Shown: positions 25,491-33,392, counted from the first letter of the stretch. The stretch: 64,000 bases of DNA from Bacteroidales bacterium UBA1715 (GCA_002317135.1 DCIX01000038.1:1-64000); one strand, 5' to 3'. Program-made: numbers and translations. The notes: a model not told the origin generated them from the letters alone.

Positions 25491-27887
25491 ATGCAATACG
25501 GCTATTTTGATGACGAACACAAAGAATACGTCATCACAAAACCAGACACTCCAACTTCTTGGAGCAACTATTTAGGTGATACTCGTTACGGAGCTATCAT
25601 TACCAACAACGCTGGCGGATATTCATTCTTCCGTTCTTCAGTTCAAGGTTGTTTCCTTCGTATAAAATTCAACAATGTTCCTCTTGACCAACCAGGTCGT
25701 TATTTGTACATTCACGATTGTGAAAGCAAAGATTTCTGGTCTGGCTCATGGCAACCAGTTGGCAAACCTCTTGACCAATACAAGAGTGAATGCCGTCATG
25801 GTTCTGCATACACAAAGATTTCATCGGAATACAGCGACATTAAGACAGAAACGTTGTACTTCGTTCCTATGGGACAAGAATTCGAAGTATGGAATGTAAA
25901 AATCACAAATACAGGCAAAAAAGCTCGTAAGTTGAAAGCATTCACATATGTTGAATTTGCGTCAAACTGGAATATGAACGACGACAGCAACAACTTGCAA
26001 TACACTCAATACATCATCAAAACTGCATACAAGAACGGTTTCGTTGATCACGGTAGCAACTTGTACATGCCAGAAGATCCTGAAAACTTCCAAAACAAAG
26101 ACCAAGCTCGCCACTCTTTCATCGGCGTTGTTGGAGCAAAAGTTTCCGGCTACGATAGCGATAGAAGCAAATTCTTGGGTTCATACAGAACGTACGCAAA
26201 TCCTCAAGTTGTAGCAAATGGTAAATGTACAAATTCATTAACTGAAGGTGACAATGGTTGCGGTACATTACAAGTTGATGTTGAATTACAACCAGGTGAG
26301 ACAAAAGAATTCTCAGTAGTACTTGGTATAGGTAAAGCTTGGGAAGAAGGTAAGAAAGCTGCTAAAATGGTTGCAACTCCAGCAAAAGTTGAAGCAGAAT
26401 TCAAGAAAATCGTGAATTATTGGCATGGACGTATCGAAGGTCTTTCAGCAAAGACTCCAGATGCAGCTTTCAATAGCATGATTAACATGTGGAATCCATT
26501 CAATAACTTGATTACATACGCTTGGAGCCGTGCAGCTTCATTAATTTACCGTGGCGAACGCGACGGTATGGGTTACCGCGATACTATTCAAGATATGCTT
26601 GGTGTAATCCACAATATTCCAGAAGAAGTTGTAGATCGTTTGGAATTGATGTTGACAGGTCAAAACTCTAACGGTGGTGCAATGCCGGTTGTAAAACCAT
26701 TTGCCCACAATCCTGGCCACGAAGCTCCAACACCAGAAGGCGACTTCCGTTCTGATGACTGTATGTGGTTGTTCAACACTGTTCCTACATACGTAAAAGA
26801 AATCGGTGATATCAACTACTACAACAAAGTTCTTCCTTTCTCTGATAAAGGTGAAGGAACTGTACTTGAACATTTAAAACGTGCTATCCAATTCAACCTT
26901 GACAGAAGCGGCAAAAACGGTCTTCCTTGCGGTTTAAAAGCAGACTGGAACGACTGTTTGGTACTTGGCGCTAAAGGTGAAACTGTTTTCGTAGCAATGC
27001 AATTACGCTACGCTTTAACAGTTTACATTGACATTTGTACTCGTTTGAACAAGAAAGATGAAGTTAAATGGGCAGAAGGTCATTTGGCAACATTGACAAA
27101 AACTATCGACAAAGTTGCATGGGACGGTGAATGGTATGTTCGTGCAATTAAAGAAGATGGTTACATTTTCGGTACAAAGAACGATCCATTGAACGAAGGT
27201 AAGATTTGGTTGAACCCTAACTCATGGTCAATCATTTCTGGTCAAGCAACAGGCGAACGTGCCGAAACAGTTATGAATAGCGTTGAAAAGCACTTGGCTA
27301 TAAAATACGGTTTAGTTCTTTGCGATCCTCCATACGAAAAAACAGAAGCTTCTGTAATCAAAGCTCCTCTATTCAACAAAGGTATGAAGGAAAATGCCGC
27401 TGTATTCCAACACACACAAGGTTGGGGAATTATGGCAGACTGTATTCTTGGCCACGGTAAACGTGCATTCAAGAACTACAAGAATTATTTGCCAGCGGCA
27501 TACAACACAAGAGCAGAAGTTCGTCAAATTGAACCATACGTATATGCACAAACAACTTGTTCTACATACAACATGCGTGCAGGACAAAGCCGTTGTCCTT
27601 GGTTAAGTGGTACAGCTTCGTGGGCTTATTTCACTGCAGCTCAATACATTCTTGGTATTCGTCCAGACTACGATGGTTTGTTAATTGATCCATGCGTTCC
27701 AGGTTGGAAAGGATTTACAGCAACTCGTAAATTCCGTGGAAAAATCGCAAACATCACAGTTAAGAACCCTAACAAAGTAGAAAAAGGTGTCGTTTCAATC
27801 ACATTGAACGGCAAAGCAATTGAAGGCAATGTTGTTCCTTTCGATAAAATGAAGAAAGAAAATGACATTGTTGTTGTGATGGGATAA
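25491..27887 (+). CDS. GH94 disaccharide phosphorylase (chitobiose/cellobiose phosphorylase group)
   Basis: Cytoplasmic glycoside phosphorylase, 798 residues. It splits a beta-linked disaccharide with phosphate to give a sugar 1-phosphate, which saves ATP. The N-terminal beta-sandwich (about 1-270) is followed by an (alpha/alpha)6 barrel. The catalytic acid is the Asp in GLKADWNDCL (about residue 484), with RYRDT-like GYRDTIQDMLG near 364 and the phosphate-binding end of the barrel around SGTASWAYF. The C-terminal jelly roll ends ITLNGKAIEG. Length and overall pattern are closest to the N,N'-diacetylchitobiose phosphorylase side of GH94, but cellobiose cannot be excluded. Its last 236 bp are almost repeated at 30186-30421. 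TATTTTTG at 25449-25456 is the -7 element. Confidence 0.88.
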   Translation: MQYGYFDDEHKEYVITKPDTPTSWSNYLGDTRYGAIITNNAGGYSFFRSSVQGCFLRIKFNNVPLDQPGRYLYIHDCESKDFWSGSWQPVGKPLDQYKSECRHGSAYTKISSEYSDIKTETLYFVPMGQEFEVWNVKITNTGKKARKLKAFTYVEFASNWNMNDDSNNLQYTQYIIKTAYKNGFVDHGSNLYMPEDPENFQNKDQARHSFIGVVGAKVSGYDSDRSKFLGSYRTYANPQVVANGKCTNSLTEGDNGCGTLQVDVELQPGETKEFSVVLGIGKAWEEGKKAAKMVATPAKVEAEFKKIVNYWHGRIEGLSAKTPDAAFNSMINMWNPFNNLITYAWSRAASLIYRGERDGMGYRDTIQDMLGVIHNIPEEVVDRLELMLTGQNSNGGAMPVVKPFAHNPGHEAPTPEGDFRSDDCMWLFNTVPTYVKEIGDINYYNKVLPFSDKGEGTVLEHLKRAIQFNLDRSGKNGLPCGLKADWNDCLVLGAKGETVFVAMQLRYALTVYIDICTRLNKKDEVKWAEGHLATLTKTIDKVAWDGEWYVRAIKEDGYIFGTKNDPLNEGKIWLNPNSWSIISGQATGERAETVMNSVEKHLAIKYGLVLCDPPYEKTEASVIKAPLFNKGMKENAAVFQHTQGWGIMADCILGHGKRAFKNYKNYLPAAYNTRAEVRQIEPYVYAQTTCSTYNMRAGQSRCPWLSGTASWAYFTAAQYILGIRPDYDGLLIDPCVPGWKGFTATRKFRGKIANITVKNPNKVEKGVVSITLNGKAIEGNVVPFDKMKKENDIVVVMG

Positions 27888-27907
27888 GAAGATAATTTTT
27901 TTAATGC

Positions 27908-27943
27908 AAAAGAGATGTAGCAAATTCGCTACATCTCTTTTTT
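27908..27943. terminator. Terminator of the GH94 gene
   Basis: Fourteen-pair perfect hairpin (AAAAGAGATGTAGC with GCTACATCTCTTTT, loop of six) followed by T; symmetrical enough to work in both directions. Confidence 0.85.
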
Positions 27944-27979
27944 CACTTATACTGTTATTATTTGTAACAAGCCAATACA

Positions 27980-28612
27980 ATGACAAGCACTGATTTATTC
28001 AGAATATTACAAAAACTACCCGTATTAAAAGGTTGTAGTGATGACACAATCAATCTAATTGTAAACGACACAACAAAAAAAATTAAAAACAAGGAAGCAA
28101 ACATTTGTGTCGCTACAATGGGGGATAAATGTAATGATATGATTATATTGTTAGAAGGTTGTGTTCACACAAGTATGTCAAACGACGACAATAAAGAAGT
28201 CATAATTGAACGAATCACAGGTCCATTAGTACTTGCACCAGCATTTGTATTCGGGAAACAAAATTTCTTTCCGGTTACAATAACAACAGTCACCTCATGC
28301 GTATTTCTACATATTGACAAGAATAAATTTCTTGAATTTATGCATCACGATACACAACTGATGAAAAACTTTGTCGGAATACTTTCCGATCGATGTTATC
28401 TTTTAACACAACGTGTACGGGAAGAAAATCTACATTCCCTAAAAGAACGAGTTATTAAATATCTAGAGATACACCAAACAATTGACAACATTCAATGGTT
28501 GGCACGATTTTTTGGAGCTGCTCGTCCATCATTATCAAGAGTTATATCTGAATTAAAAGACGAAGGTATTGTAGAACGCACTGAAACAGGCATAAAGCTA
28601 AAAAAATCATAA
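27980..28612 (+). CDS. Crp/Fnr family transcriptional regulator
   Basis: A 210-residue regulator: cyclic-nucleotide-type beta-roll (about 10-125), a dimer helix (about 128-155), and a C-terminal winged helix containing IQWLARFFGAARPSLSRVISELKDEG, the recognition region. No Fnr-type Cys cluster is evident, although several single cysteines occur (residues 19, 38, 47, 57, 112, 134), so the signal may be NO, haem or another ligand. Upstream, TGTTA-N7-TAACA (27960-27976) could be an autoregulatory site, and a perfect TGTAAC-N4-GTTACA palindrome stands just downstream of the gene, in front of the YecH-like gene. Confidence 0.9.
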   Translation: MTSTDLFRILQKLPVLKGCSDDTINLIVNDTTKKIKNKEANICVATMGDKCNDMIILLEGCVHTSMSNDDNKEVIIERITGPLVLAPAFVFGKQNFFPVTITTVTSCVFLHIDKNKFLEFMHHDTQLMKNFVGILSDRCYLLTQRVREENLHSLKERVIKYLEIHQTIDNIQWLARFFGAARPSLSRVISELKDEGIVERTETGIKLKKS

Positions 28613-28624
28613 ATTTTTCAATAG

Positions 28625-28669
28625 TGTAACATTTGTTACACATTTAGACTTTTTCCTATCATATTTTTG
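28625..28669 (+). promoter_or_regulatory. Crp/Fnr-type operator and promoter of the YecH-like gene
   Basis: TGTAAC ATTT GTTACA (28625-28640) is a perfect 6-bp inverted repeat with 4-bp spacer, the Crp/Fnr/Dnr type. TATTTTTG (28662-28669) is a good -7 element. The palindrome centre is about 41 bp before the expected transcript start, the class II activator position, and a Crp/Fnr gene ends 12 bp upstream. Confidence 0.7.
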
Positions 28670-28686
28670 AAAAAAATTTTCAAGAA

Positions 28687-28914
28687 ATGACACACGGAAG
28701 AGAAATCATTGCAATGTTCAAAGAACAAGAGTACAATAAAGAAACTCTTGTACAAGCTATTATTGAAAAATACGGAGAGAACGAACGATTCTACACTTGT
28801 AGCGAAGAAAATTTAACTGCAAGTGGTTTGGTTGATTTTTTCATTAGAATGAACAAATTCACGCCTACTAACAATGGGTTTAAAGTAAACACTTGCGCAT
28901 GTGAAACAAAATAA
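28687..28914 (+). CDS. YecH-like small metal-binding family protein
   Basis: A 75-residue protein resembling the YecH family: an N-terminal HGREIIAMF, a central RFYTCSEENLTASGLVDFFI and a C-terminal FTPTNNGFKVNTCACE. The conserved His and Cys residues (H3, C38, C70, C72) suggest metal or Fe-S binding. Its promoter carries a Crp/Fnr-type operator; in other bacteria such sites often control genes induced under anaerobic or nitrosative conditions. The next gene starts 11 bp downstream, so the two are probably co-transcribed. Confidence 0.75.
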   Translation: MTHGREIIAMFKEQEYNKETLVQAIIEKYGENERFYTCSEENLTASGLVDFFIRMNKFTPTNNGFKVNTCACETK

Positions 28915-28925
28915 ATAATCTGCGT

Positions 28926-29405
28926 ATGAAAATCTATTATGTTCTTGAATACATAGAGAGAAACAAGAACGGAAAAATCTCTATTGTAGAAACGAAAAAA
29001 AATGTTGACCATATATATTTCTTTGCTTCACGAGAAGCGGCAGAAAAGCATTCTCAATTTATTTTAGAAAATTGGTATGAAGCAAGAAGCAAAAACTTGC
29101 AAGATTTAGAAAGCAAACTTATAATTCCTCGAACCGTTTTTGAGGAAAAATATCTTTCTTATCCTATTGATTTCGTTCCTGATGAAGATGCCAAATACTT
29201 GGGAGACAAATTGAAAAGATTAGCAAACAATATGTATCGTCATCGTGCCGCGATGGAAGATGAATTTCTTGCTTATTTAGGGATACCAGGAAAACGACAA
29301 GCTATAAATGATGAATTGACTTATTTAGGAGAAATTTATACGATTGAATCAAACGAATTTCTTCTCAAAACTACAATACAAGAAATAGAAATAAGAAATG
29401 AATAA
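28926..29405 (+). CDS. Hypothetical protein
   Basis: A 159-residue soluble protein, mostly predicted helical after an N-terminal beta hairpin (KIYYVLEYIERNKNGKISIVET). A basic helix-rich segment (KRLANNMYRHRAAMEDEFLAYLGIPGKRQ) occupies the C-terminal half. I recognise no family. It lies 11 bp after the YecH-like gene and overlaps the next small gene by 8 bp, so these three genes look like one operon under the Crp/Fnr-type site. Confidence 0.6.
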   Translation: MKIYYVLEYIERNKNGKISIVETKKNVDHIYFFASREAAEKHSQFILENWYEARSKNLQDLESKLIIPRTVFEEKYLSYPIDFVPDEDAKYLGDKLKRLANNMYRHRAAMEDEFLAYLGIPGKRQAINDELTYLGEIYTIESNEFLLKTTIQEIEIRNE

Positions 29406-29661
29406 GCCCAAAATAAAAATAACAATAATTGATAGAAAAGGTCCTTGTGGATGCCATAGGGGACATAAAATTGGGGATTCCTTCGATTTCGATACAGAAA
29501 GAGGTAAGATTTGTCCAATGGCAATGCATATTGCATTTCCCTACATAGATATTTTACGATATGGCGGAGAGATTCCGAAACAACCCAAAGGAGTTGCCGT
29601 ATTTGCTTGTTCCGATGTAGAAACATTAAATGTATTCAAAATTGAACGTATAGAGGAGTAA
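29398..29661 (+). CDS. TIGR04076-like small protein
   Basis: An 87-residue protein with GPCGCHRGHKIGDSFDFDTERGKICPMAMHIAFPYID as its core: two cysteines near 17-19, a His pair and a CPMAMH motif. This is close to the TIGR04076 pattern (a small, often anaerobe-associated, cysteine-containing family of unknown function). Its start overlaps the preceding gene by 8 bp, suggesting translational coupling. Metal binding is likely but not shown. Confidence 0.65.
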   Translation: MNKPKIKITIIDRKGPCGCHRGHKIGDSFDFDTERGKICPMAMHIAFPYIDILRYGGEIPKQPKGVAVFACSDVETLNVFKIERIEE

Positions 29662-29720
29662 CTCTACGATTTTTATCAATAATTTGTCACTGAAATGTGT
29701 ACCTTTGTGACAAATACGTT

Positions 29721-30218
29721 ATGGCACTTTCTAACATAGAAAAACATTACAATAAGCATTCGGAAGACAAACGATTGCTACGTAGGCACGGCATTGTTGA
29801 GTTCGAAACGACAATGTATCACTTGCATCGTTTCCTACAACCAGGTAACTCTATTTTAGATGTTGGAGCTGGAACAGGGCGATATTGTTCTGCATTAATG
29901 GCAGAAGGGTATCAAGTTAAAGCCGTGGAACTTGTTCGCCGCAATATCGAAATGTTTTTACAACGAGAGCCTACGGCCGATGTGATACAAGGCGATGCCA
30001 GAAATATGTCTTCAATTCCGACTGCGAGTGCCGATATAACTCTTTTGCTCGGTCCATTGTATCATCTTATTGGCGATGACGAAAAGGTAAAGGCGTTGAA
30101 CGAAGCAAAACGCGTAACAAAGCCAGGCGGTTTGATATTTGTTGCCTACTTAATGAACGAATACAGCATCCTATCCTATTGTTTTTTGGTATTCGCCCAG
30201 ACTACGATGGTTTGTTAA
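29721..30218 (+). pseudogene. Truncated SAM-dependent methyltransferase, 3' end lost
   Basis: The first 155 codons (29721-30185) match the intact methyltransferase at 35032: the same start (MALSNIEKHYNKHSEDKRLL against MALTNIEKHYN...), SAM motif ILDVGAGTGRYC and the LLLGPLYHLIGD segment. At 30185/30186 the sequence switches abruptly to a GH94 gene, and the frame runs into a stop at 30218, so the C-terminal 100 residues are gone. TACCTTTG (29700-29707) is its -7 element, and transcription into the chimera is possible. Identity to the intact copy is patchy: about 100 bp identical near the start, a diverged middle, and a nearly identical end just before the junction. Confidence 0.88.
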
Positions 30219-30421
30219 TTGATCCATGCGTTCCTGGTTGGAAAGGATTTACGGCAACTCGTAAATTCCGTGGAAAAATCGCAAACATCACAGTTAAGAA
30301 CCCTAACAAAGTAGAAAAAGGTGTCGTTTCAATCACATTGAACGGCAAAGCAATTGAAGGCAATGTTGTTCCATTCAGCAAGATGAAGAATGTGAACGAG
30401 GTAGTTGTTACAATGGGCTAA
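30186..30421 (+). pseudogene. GH94 phosphorylase C-terminal fragment
   Basis: These 236 bp correspond exactly to the last 236 bp of the GH94 gene (27652-27887), coding for GIRPDYDGLLIDPCVPGW... to the stop. The first 190 bp differ at only a few positions, while the last 45 bp (SKMKNVNEVVVTMG against DKMKKENDIVVVMG) and everything downstream are different. It therefore seems to come from another GH94 gene or an older copy partly homogenised with this one. It has no start of its own and is fused directly to the truncated methyltransferase. Confidence 0.88.
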
Positions 30422-30506
30422 TGATAATTATGAATCAAGAGTTAAGAAGCTCTTGATTTTAAAGATAGGGAGAGCAAGGGGTTTGGGCTTCTTGCTCTCT
30501 TTGTTT
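30368..30506 (+). repeat. Long direct repeat, left copy (139 bp)
   Basis: Identical to 33114-33252 except one base (T at 30482, C at 33228). It contains the last 54 bp of the GH94 fragment including its stop codon, a CAAGAG/CTCTTG hairpin (30437-30456), and a 9-pair terminator (30470-30478 with 30491-30499) with its T-rich tail. The restriction-modification genes begin immediately to the right, so this is the left target duplication. Confidence 0.95.
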
Positions 30507-33113
30507 ATGGAAATTGTGTATATTTGCAAACTCAATTACAATGGCAGCATGGAAAGAACACCTCGAATATTTCAATTTGATGATCATAAAGACTCAACAT
30601 TTTTGCTGGGTACTTACAGAGCAGAGAAAAACCAACTAGATTGGATTGTTGGTAAGAATCCTCAACGCTATGAGATGTTGTACAATATACGATACAATGA
30701 AAATATTTTTGAATCAAGGGAAGGTGGCGTTCTATCTGGATTTAAACCAGATTATATAATTGTCTATAATCATGAAAATCTTTCTGAAGGTTGTCATGTG
30801 TTTCCTTGCGTCTCTTTCACCAAAAAGAGCGAAGAGGAGATGAGTTTATTGGCGTATCCCTCTCCTCAAGGGAACTATATTGTTTATCTTTTAGGGGAAG
30901 AGCTTATTTCCGATTCGATAAATTTAGAAACACTTATAGATGCAACAAAAGGAATGCGCTCAGTAGAGAATGCACCAGTCTTAGTAAAAGGAGATTTGAT
31001 AACTCTACACATCGATTCTTCAAAGAAGCCAAACTCTCCTTTGCGGACAGAACAAAAGAACTTGGTACGTTTCATAGATCTGTTTGCGGGAATAGGGGGA
31101 ATACGAATGGGGTTTGAGAGAATTTTTGAAGAGAATGCAAAGACTGTATTTGTTTCTGAATGGGATGTTCCTGCACAAAAAACCTATAAAGCAAATTTCA
31201 AAGATAATTTTGAAATAGCAGGAGATATTACTGCTATAAAGGAGAAAGATATTCCTGCCTTTGACATATGCTTGGCAGGATTCCCATGTCAAGCTTTTTC
31301 AATGGCAGGCAAGCATCAGGGATTTAATGATGATTACAAGGGGCGTTGTCGAGGAACCCTGTTCCTTGATGTGGCTCGAATATGTGATTATCATAAGCCT
31401 AAAGTCATATTTTGCGAAAATGTGAAGGGCCTAACAATTCACGACAAGGGGAAAACCTTCAAAATTATAAAGGAAACCTTTGAAAAATTGGGATATAAGG
31501 TTTTTGCTCAGATATTAAATAGTAAGGATTTTGGTGTACCTCAGCAAAGAGAACGCATATATATAGTATGTTTTAGAAATGATATCGCACCAGAATCATT
31601 TGTTTTCCCAGAAGGTTCTAAAATACCAATATGTATACGAGATATAATGGAAGATGCGCCTATTGCATCGAAGTATTATTTGAGCGACACTTATGTTAAT
31701 ACGTTGAAGGAACATAGAGCACGACATGAAGCTGCAGGACATGGATTTGGTTACATAATTAGACCTTTGGATGGGATTTCGGGTACAATAGTTTGTGGCG
31801 GAATGGGTCGAGAGACAAATTTAATTATTGATCAAAGAGAACATTCTATGATTCCGACCACACATATAAAAGGGAAAATCAACGAAGAAGGCATTAGAAA
31901 AATGACACCTAGAGAATGGGCTCGCTTGCAGGGGTTCCCAGATGACTTTGTGTTACCCTTATCTGACGTGCACTTATATAAGCAATTTGGCAATAGTGTC
32001 ACTGTCCCTGTAATCGAAGCTATTGCAAAACAAATATATAAAGTATTAAAAGACTATGGCAAATAAAGGGGAATGGAGTGAACTATACGCTCTTTTTCAA
32101 TTATTAGGAGAAGGAAGAATACATGCCGGAGATGCTAAATTGAATAAATTAGCATCTCCAATCTACCCGATTCTTCGTGTGTTAAGAAACGATATTGTAA
32201 ATGATTTCGAAATTGATTCTATCAGAAATGTTATCATCACTCATGGAGGTTTGAGCACTACTATCCCAATGGGAAACTTTATACATGAAGCAGCCTCTCT
32301 GTTAAATCATTTACAAATGAACAAAGGTAGAAGTTTTAACATTCCACCTACACAAGCATTTATGAGCAGTATCGGAATATCAAAAATAAAGGCTCCATCC
32401 ACAAACAAAGCAGATATTGAATTGGTCATTCACGATCCTGTAACTAGTATGGTCAATCAACTCGGATTTTCAATAAAATCTCAGTTGGGGAGTCCTTCTA
32501 CACTGCTAAATGCATCTGGTGCAACTAACTTTGTTTATAAAATCGATGGCAATATGACAGCCACTCAAATGAATAATATCAATAGCATACCAGATCACAT
32601 GAATCGTGTAGCAGCAATCTTTAATTCAGGATGTACACTAAAATACGATCATTTAGATAACTCTCAGTTCCTAGCTAATTTACTATTCATTGCGTCTGAC
32701 CTCCCAGAAATATTAGCAGAATGTTTGATTGAAGATTCTACAACTACAGGTAGTGATCTTTCAACCATATCAAACAAAATAGCAACTGCAAATCCATTAA
32801 ATTACCCTACCTCTAATTTCATCAATATCTATGAAAATAGAATGAAGCAATTATTAATTGCTGCTGCATTAGGTATGGTCCCTAGTAAGCCTTGGAATGG
32901 TTATTATACTGCTCCTGGTGGTTATATTGTTGTTAAAACAAACGGAGATGTGATTTGCTATCATTTCTACAATAGAAATCTTTTAGAAGATTATTTGTAT
33001 CATAATACAAAATTTGAAAGAGGGGGTCGGCATAAGCATGGCTTTGGTGAAATTTACCAAGAACAGAATGAATTTTACATAAAACTTAATTTGCAAATTA
33101 GATTTTTAGTATA
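30507..33113 (+). mobile_element. Restriction-modification insertion between 139-bp target duplications
   Basis: A 2,607-bp segment that holds only a cytosine-5 methyltransferase and an HpaII-type endonuclease plus a promoter (TATATTTG, 30519-30526). It is bounded by 138/139 identical direct repeats of host DNA. There is no transposase, integrase or terminal inverted repeat. Long duplications around type II RM genes have been described in Helicobacter pylori as insertion with long target duplication; this arrangement fits that model. The right junction falls in the last codon of the endonuclease gene: the G of its TAG is the first base of the repeat. Confidence 0.85.
30549..32066 (+). CDS. 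DNA (cytosine-5) methyltransferase of an HpaII-like RM system
   Basis: Modification enzyme, probably CCGG-specific judging from its HpaII-family partner. 505 residues. The C5 core has motif I DLFAGIGGIRMGFE (about 177), motif IV GFPCQAFS with catalytic Cys247, motif VI ENVKGL, motif VIII QQRERIYIV, and motif X QFGNSVTVPVIEAIA near the end. The first 170 residues form an extra N-terminal domain that I do not recognise and that M.HpaII (about 358 residues) lacks. The ATG at 30549 is chosen; the longer frame reads back through the target duplication. The stop overlaps the endonuclease start by 11 bp. Confidence 0.93.
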   Translation: MERTPRIFQFDDHKDSTFLLGTYRAEKNQLDWIVGKNPQRYEMLYNIRYNENIFESREGGVLSGFKPDYIIVYNHENLSEGCHVFPCVSFTKKSEEEMSLLAYPSPQGNYIVYLLGEELISDSINLETLIDATKGMRSVENAPVLVKGDLITLHIDSSKKPNSPLRTEQKNLVRFIDLFAGIGGIRMGFERIFEENAKTVFVSEWDVPAQKTYKANFKDNFEIAGDITAIKEKDIPAFDICLAGFPCQAFSMAGKHQGFNDDYKGRCRGTLFLDVARICDYHKPKVIFCENVKGLTIHDKGKTFKIIKETFEKLGYKVFAQILNSKDFGVPQQRERIYIVCFRNDIAPESFVFPEGSKIPICIRDIMEDAPIASKYYLSDTYVNTLKEHRARHEAAGHGFGYIIRPLDGISGTIVCGGMGRETNLIIDQREHSMIPTTHIKGKINEEGIRKMTPREWARLQGFPDDFVLPLSDVHLYKQFGNSVTVPVIEAIAKQIYKVLKDYGK

Positions 33114-33114
33114 G
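32056..33114 (+). CDS. HpaII family type II restriction endonuclease
   Basis: Restriction partner of the methyltransferase. 352 residues, the HpaII family length. The N-terminus NKGEWSELYALFQLLGEGRI and the central GFSIKSQLGSPSTLLNASGATNFVYKI are characteristic; in the latter, FSIKSQ (with D132 in SSIGISKIKA...KADIELVIHD upstream) is the likely D...(E/S)xK catalytic region. The recognition site CCGG is assumed from the family. It overlaps the methyltransferase by 11 bp, giving translational coupling with the modification gene first. It ends in IRFLV, and its TAG shares one base with the right 139-bp repeat. Confidence 0.9.
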   Translation: MANKGEWSELYALFQLLGEGRIHAGDAKLNKLASPIYPILRVLRNDIVNDFEIDSIRNVIITHGGLSTTIPMGNFIHEAASLLNHLQMNKGRSFNIPPTQAFMSSIGISKIKAPSTNKADIELVIHDPVTSMVNQLGFSIKSQLGSPSTLLNASGATNFVYKIDGNMTATQMNNINSIPDHMNRVAAIFNSGCTLKYDHLDNSQFLANLLFIASDLPEILAECLIEDSTTTGSDLSTISNKIATANPLNYPTSNFINIYENRMKQLLIAAALGMVPSKPWNGYYTAPGGYIVVKTNGDVICYHFYNRNLLEDYLYHNTKFERGGRHKHGFGEIYQEQNEFYIKLNLQIRFLV

Positions 33115-33252
33115 TTCCATTCAGCAAGATGAAGAATGTGAACGAGGTAGTTGTTACAATGGGCTAATGATAATTATGAATCAAGAGTTAAGAAGCTCTT
33201 GATTTTAAAGATAGGGAGAGCAAGGGGCTTGGGCTTCTTGCTCTCTTTGTTT
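33114..33252 (+). repeat. Long direct repeat, right copy (139 bp)
   Basis: 138/139 identical to 30368-30506. Here it is a partial GH94 3' end with no coding context on its left, and its terminator (33216-33224 with 33237-33245) now ends the endonuclease transcript. The repeat is the clearest sign that the RM genes were inserted. Confidence 0.95.
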
Positions 33253-33312
33253 TTGTATCTGATGGTCGATTCGCCCATTTTTTTGTAACGAAGTATATAA
33301 AAAGTAGATATT

Positions 33313-33363
33313 GCATATTCTATCATGCAAATATTGCCAAAAACTGCATGCTCTATCATGCAA
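33313..33363 (+). repeat. Two palindromic direct repeats upstream of the ATPase gene
   Basis: GCATATTCTATCATGCAA (33313-33330) and GCATGCTCTATCATGCAA (33346-33363) are 16/18 identical with a 33-bp period. Each has palindromic ends (TTGCAT/ATGCAA in the first, TGCATG/CATGCA in the second). The second lies 5 bp upstream of the -7 element TATATTTG (33369-33376), in the -33 region, as expected for a repressor operator. Confidence 0.65.
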
Positions 33364-33392
33364 TTATATATATTTGTGGGAAATTTTACGTT

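Noticed and set aside
30405..30548. Upstream extension of the C5 methyltransferase
   Set aside because: The added 48 codons read through the 139-bp target duplication and the terminator; the promoter at 30519-30526 lies downstream of that start.
30791..31117. A 108-codon + strand frame
   Set aside because: Lies inside the C5 methyltransferase in another frame; arginine/serine-rich shadow.
30507..33113. Insertion sequence or transposon carrying the RM genes
   Set aside because: No transposase, no terminal inverted repeats, and the direct repeats (139 bp) are far longer than transposition footprints.
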